A stretch of 64,000 bases of DNA, from the NCBI GenBank assembly GCA_027574665.1, contig CM050668.1, positions 8,270,001 to 8,334,000 of the forward strand, given 5' to 3'. The stretch comes from Rhynochetos jubatus. Taxonomy: Eukaryota > Chordata > Aves > Eurypygiformes > Rhynochetidae. The notes under the pieces were generated by a model. It was not told the DNA's origin and searched no databases. It worked only from the letters and a program-made list of their open reading frames with translations. Numbering within the stretch: position 1 is the stretch's first letter; each line of letters opens with the position of its first letter. Position numbers and translations under genes: made by a program. Positions 61,123-64,000 of the stretch are shown here, in pieces.

Positions 61123-63544
61123 TCAGTTACTGGCAATTGGTGACCCTGTAAACAGCAGTTCCCAGAGTCCCAGCCAAAGCCAGCGTGATGACAGGACATG
61201 AGCTCAGCGTGCTGAATCATTGCTGAAGGGGGACCTGACATTTTCAAAAGAGGCTTGATCAACTTGCCATTTCTCTGGGGTAGCTCCTACATATGACCTG
61301 GCATACCTGGGCTGAGTACATCTGCTCTGGCTACTGCTGCCTAAAATGACAGATTTCAGAATAATTCTGTTATATATTTGGACAACTGCTTCACAAACTA
61401 TTTGTCTTTGAGAAATGATAATGAAAAGCAAATGATTACAAAAAAATGGGAAAAGCAAAAGAGGTTAAGGGTACCAGAGTGAAATGGGAACAAGTCTAAG
61501 CGAAGGTTTTAGTGGTTTGGGGCTCTGGTTTGGAAGTAGAGCTGATTGCCAACGCTACTCTATAACATAAATTCTCTTTCAATTTCTTTGCAATTTTGAA
61601 GCTACTACAACTCCAGTGAAAGTTCCTAATGTTATTTTTCCTCTCTTAACCTAATTAACAGATGGAAAACGTATGTAGTCCTAAATGGAATTACTTTCTC
61701 CGAAGCACTGCAGAGGGAGTTATTCCTCATGTACCTATTAAAGCACGGGTATCGATGCTAATGCTTCGCTCCCGCTACCGTACCTGTATTTCTTGATGGG
61801 AATCACATCTGAATTGCCCTGTCTGAGGCCATACTCCCTGATGATGCAAACTGCTAACGTTAACTGGGGGCAGTATCACCCAGCCTCCGTTACTATTATT
61901 TTAAAGGTTGCATTGGAGTTGTTAATTTTAGCATATTTACTGCTGGACATTTAGAAAGGCCTGGGGATGGCTCAAAAATCTTATGATTTTAACAAAGAAC
62001 TTGAAAAAAACCAAAACCCTCAAACACCAAACCCTCTTTTTTACCTCTTAAAAGGCTTCAAGAGCCTTTTGACTGAAACATTTTATGCCAAAGTAAGTTG
62101 CTTAAAATCTCAGAGAGGAATCATATTTTTTTTTCTTGAACATGATTTTTCAGTGATGATTTTTTCAACAGTTACATTAAACCAGGATTACTCGTTAAGG
62201 AGAACCTGCCACCACTTTTAGTGTGATATTCTAGGGTATTACCAATATTGTGCTAATAGCTTCACATGCAGTTAGTTTCTCAAAACCAGATTTAACACAT
62301 TTCCAAACAGAAAATGTGTGTATTATTTTGTGGCTTAAATCTGTTTTATCATGATACCACTTCCAAAATACTGAAGGCATAAAATGGTTTATGGTCCAAA
62401 AGATAAACTAGCACAAGCCAGTATGTTGGAATACAGGGAAGGATCTGAGAAAGTGCTAAAAGCATTGTTACAGCTATGGAATGGACCCTTAAATCTTTTA
62501 TGCAACTTGATCAGTTCCCACTGGAACCGCGCTGTATTGTTTTCATAAATAAACACCAAAAGCTGCTGTGCACAGTGTTTCTGGACTATAACAGACTGCT
62601 CTTGTGCTTTATCAGGCTTTGTGTTAAATTGTAAACTACAAATGATCCCATGAAAAACTCTTTTTTCCAGCACGCTGCTTGTGAATGACACGTCATCCTT
62701 CTTGGTGATCAACACAGCGGTCGCGTTTGGAGAGCACTAAACCACAGTCAGCCGCTCCATCCTCCAAGGAAGTGCCGCAGCTCACAGCCGGGCTGGGGGG
62801 AGCACCCCAGCAAGGTCATCCTCTCTGAGGGAAGAGGCTGGTTTCCTGCACCCCTGAACTGGAATTTGCCCATGGCAAGGAGATTAAGGAGGTGATTCCT
62901 CTCCCACCTTGGTTTGGTTTTTTCTTTTGGTTTTTTTTTTTGACAGGAAAAAGCCATAGAGCACCCCTCCATTTTTATCCGCTCAACCACTGTCACACTG
63001 GAAACCCCATACGTTGAACTCTTGCATGTAGAAAAGGCTTCAAGTCCCTGTCATTGCTCAGTTTTATCAGCCAAACCTGCCAAAGGAGTCTTGGTTTGTC
63101 CATTTTCAGTAGAACAGTTTAACCTTCCACCAGACCGTGCTTTTCCAGCTCATGTTTTCAAAGGGAGTGCTCCCCACACAATCAGGCTGCGGCAGAGATC
63201 TCCGGTCCTGCACTGGCTACAGTGCAACGATTTATGAAGAGCAAAATTCTACATCCTGCAGGCCCCAGCCCCCAAACTGCCCTCCTCACCCCAACTCTTC
63301 ACGCTTGTGTCACACTCACCCTCCTCCCCAGTCAAGAAGTCTGGAACAATAGCTGTGAGAGAAAGGCCGTTCATCCAAACTGTTCTACTGGTTTGGTCGA
63401 AGCTCTGTGAGGGATGTTTGGTTTTTTATGACCATGAGAAACAGGAATACACTTAAGGAAGGGGAACGTGCGTGAAATAAAAACCATCAGTTGTGCAAAG
63501 GTCGAGAGGTGCTGCCTTAACAGAAAGCTTACTTTTCTTTACAG
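61123..63544. other. Non-coding stretch, nothing recognised
   Basis: Mostly AT-rich single-copy sequence. A small hairpin (AAAAGGCT against AGCCTTTT) lies near 62052-62072 and a T/G-rich tract near 62920-62941. No gene or RNA was recognised. Confidence 0.6.
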
Positions 63545-64000
63545 TAGCTAGGATGAGGCGATGTTCTGGATTTGTGCTCAGAAGAATATGGAGAACACTG
63601 ATGGTTTTAGTTGTTGCTAAGCAATGTTTACATTAAGCCAAGGACTTTTTCAGTTTCTGATGCTGCCCCTGTATTCTCAGCTTCTGCTCTACAAGAAGCT
63701 GGAAGGCGGACACAGCCAGGACAGCTGACCCAAACTGACCGAAGGGACACTTCATGCCATCCGTCATGCTTGGTATATAATTTAGGGGTGTGCTGGGGGC
63801 CATGTTGGCTCCTGTTTGCTCTTTTGCATTCTCTCTTGCGCTCAGTGGCTCCATCTCTTTTTGGGGCTTGCTCTGGCTGTGGTACGGTATCTTTCTCGGG
63901 CTTAGCCTGTCTCTCTCGGTCTTGATCTTCGGACCTGTCTGGGTGTTGGTCAGCAGGTGGTGATCAATTGCATAATTTGTTTTATTTTCCGTTATTTTCA
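63545..64000 (+). mobile_element. Partial LTR of an avian endogenous retrovirus
   Basis: The segment follows the layout of a long terminal repeat widespread in bird genomes. Landmarks are TTCTGGATTTGTGCTCAGAA (63564), TTGCTAAGCAATGTTTACAT (63615-63634), CAAGGACTTTTTCAG, GGACAGCTGACCCAAACTGA (63719-63738), a cAMP-response-like CCGTCATGC (63761) and a TATA box, TATATAAT (63774-63781), then GTGATCAATTGCATAATTTG (63960-63979). The element runs out of the window before its polyadenylation signal and 3' end, so a solo LTR and a 5' LTR cannot be told apart. It is visibly diverged from the form I remember. No viral protein-coding sequence is present in the window. The left end is approximate. Confidence 0.78.

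Noticed and set aside
1..64000. tRNA, 5S rRNA, spliceosomal RNA, CRISPR arrays, bacterial operons
   Set aside because: I looked for tRNA B-box-like motifs, known small-RNA starts and regularly spaced repeats by eye and found none. The window is vertebrate nuclear DNA, where CRISPR arrays and operons are not expected.

Overview
This window looks like nuclear DNA from a bird. It is AT-leaning, CpG-poor vertebrate sequence with no compact gene layout. The repeats point to birds. Five CR1 non-LTR retrotransposon fragments carry the typical avian 3' end, four of them in reverse orientation. A long terminal repeat of a type common in bird endogenous retroviruses enters at the right edge. A few decayed MIR-like SINE remnants of amniote age are also present. 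The LTR type suggests a neoavian bird rather than a fowl. That last point rests on remembered similarity and was not computed.

I find no protein-coding gene I can name and no tRNA, rRNA, snRNA or familiar microRNA. The longest open frames are 181 and 177 codons. With 3 of 64 codons as stops, about one frame of at least 181 codons is expected by chance in six frames of 64 kb. The open frames are therefore at background level, and several of them begin at GTG or TTG rather than ATG. The window is best read as a large intron or an intergenic stretch.

Layout. Bases 1-13,150 hold single-copy sequence with a short hairpin (4289), MIR-like remnants (7225, 11889, 13098), a three-part degenerate tandem repeat (7831) and a near-perfect 25-bp inverted repeat (9995-10060). 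Bases 13,150-33,800 hold two CR1 pieces (17519, 23390), three AT-rich blocks that resemble conserved non-coding elements (14265, 21800, 26020) and a G16 tract (33771). Bases 33,800-52,400 hold more AT-rich blocks (37540, 42050, 48040, 51165), a compact G-quadruplex motif (42338) and three CR1 copies (43555, 49407, 52277). Bases 52,400-64,000 hold a small CpG cluster (52901), the longest ORF (53888-54433, minus), one more AT-rich block (57590), a short palindrome (61104) and the partial LTR (63545 to the end).

Five stretches have acceptable splice signals on both sides (2186, 5429, 32133, 39499, 46939). They are listed as weak exon candidates and none matches a protein family I recognise. I did not find a convincing new biological system. 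The items most worth checking are the hairpin at 9995-10060, the exon candidates at 32133, 5429 and 46939, and the octamer-bearing AT-rich blocks.
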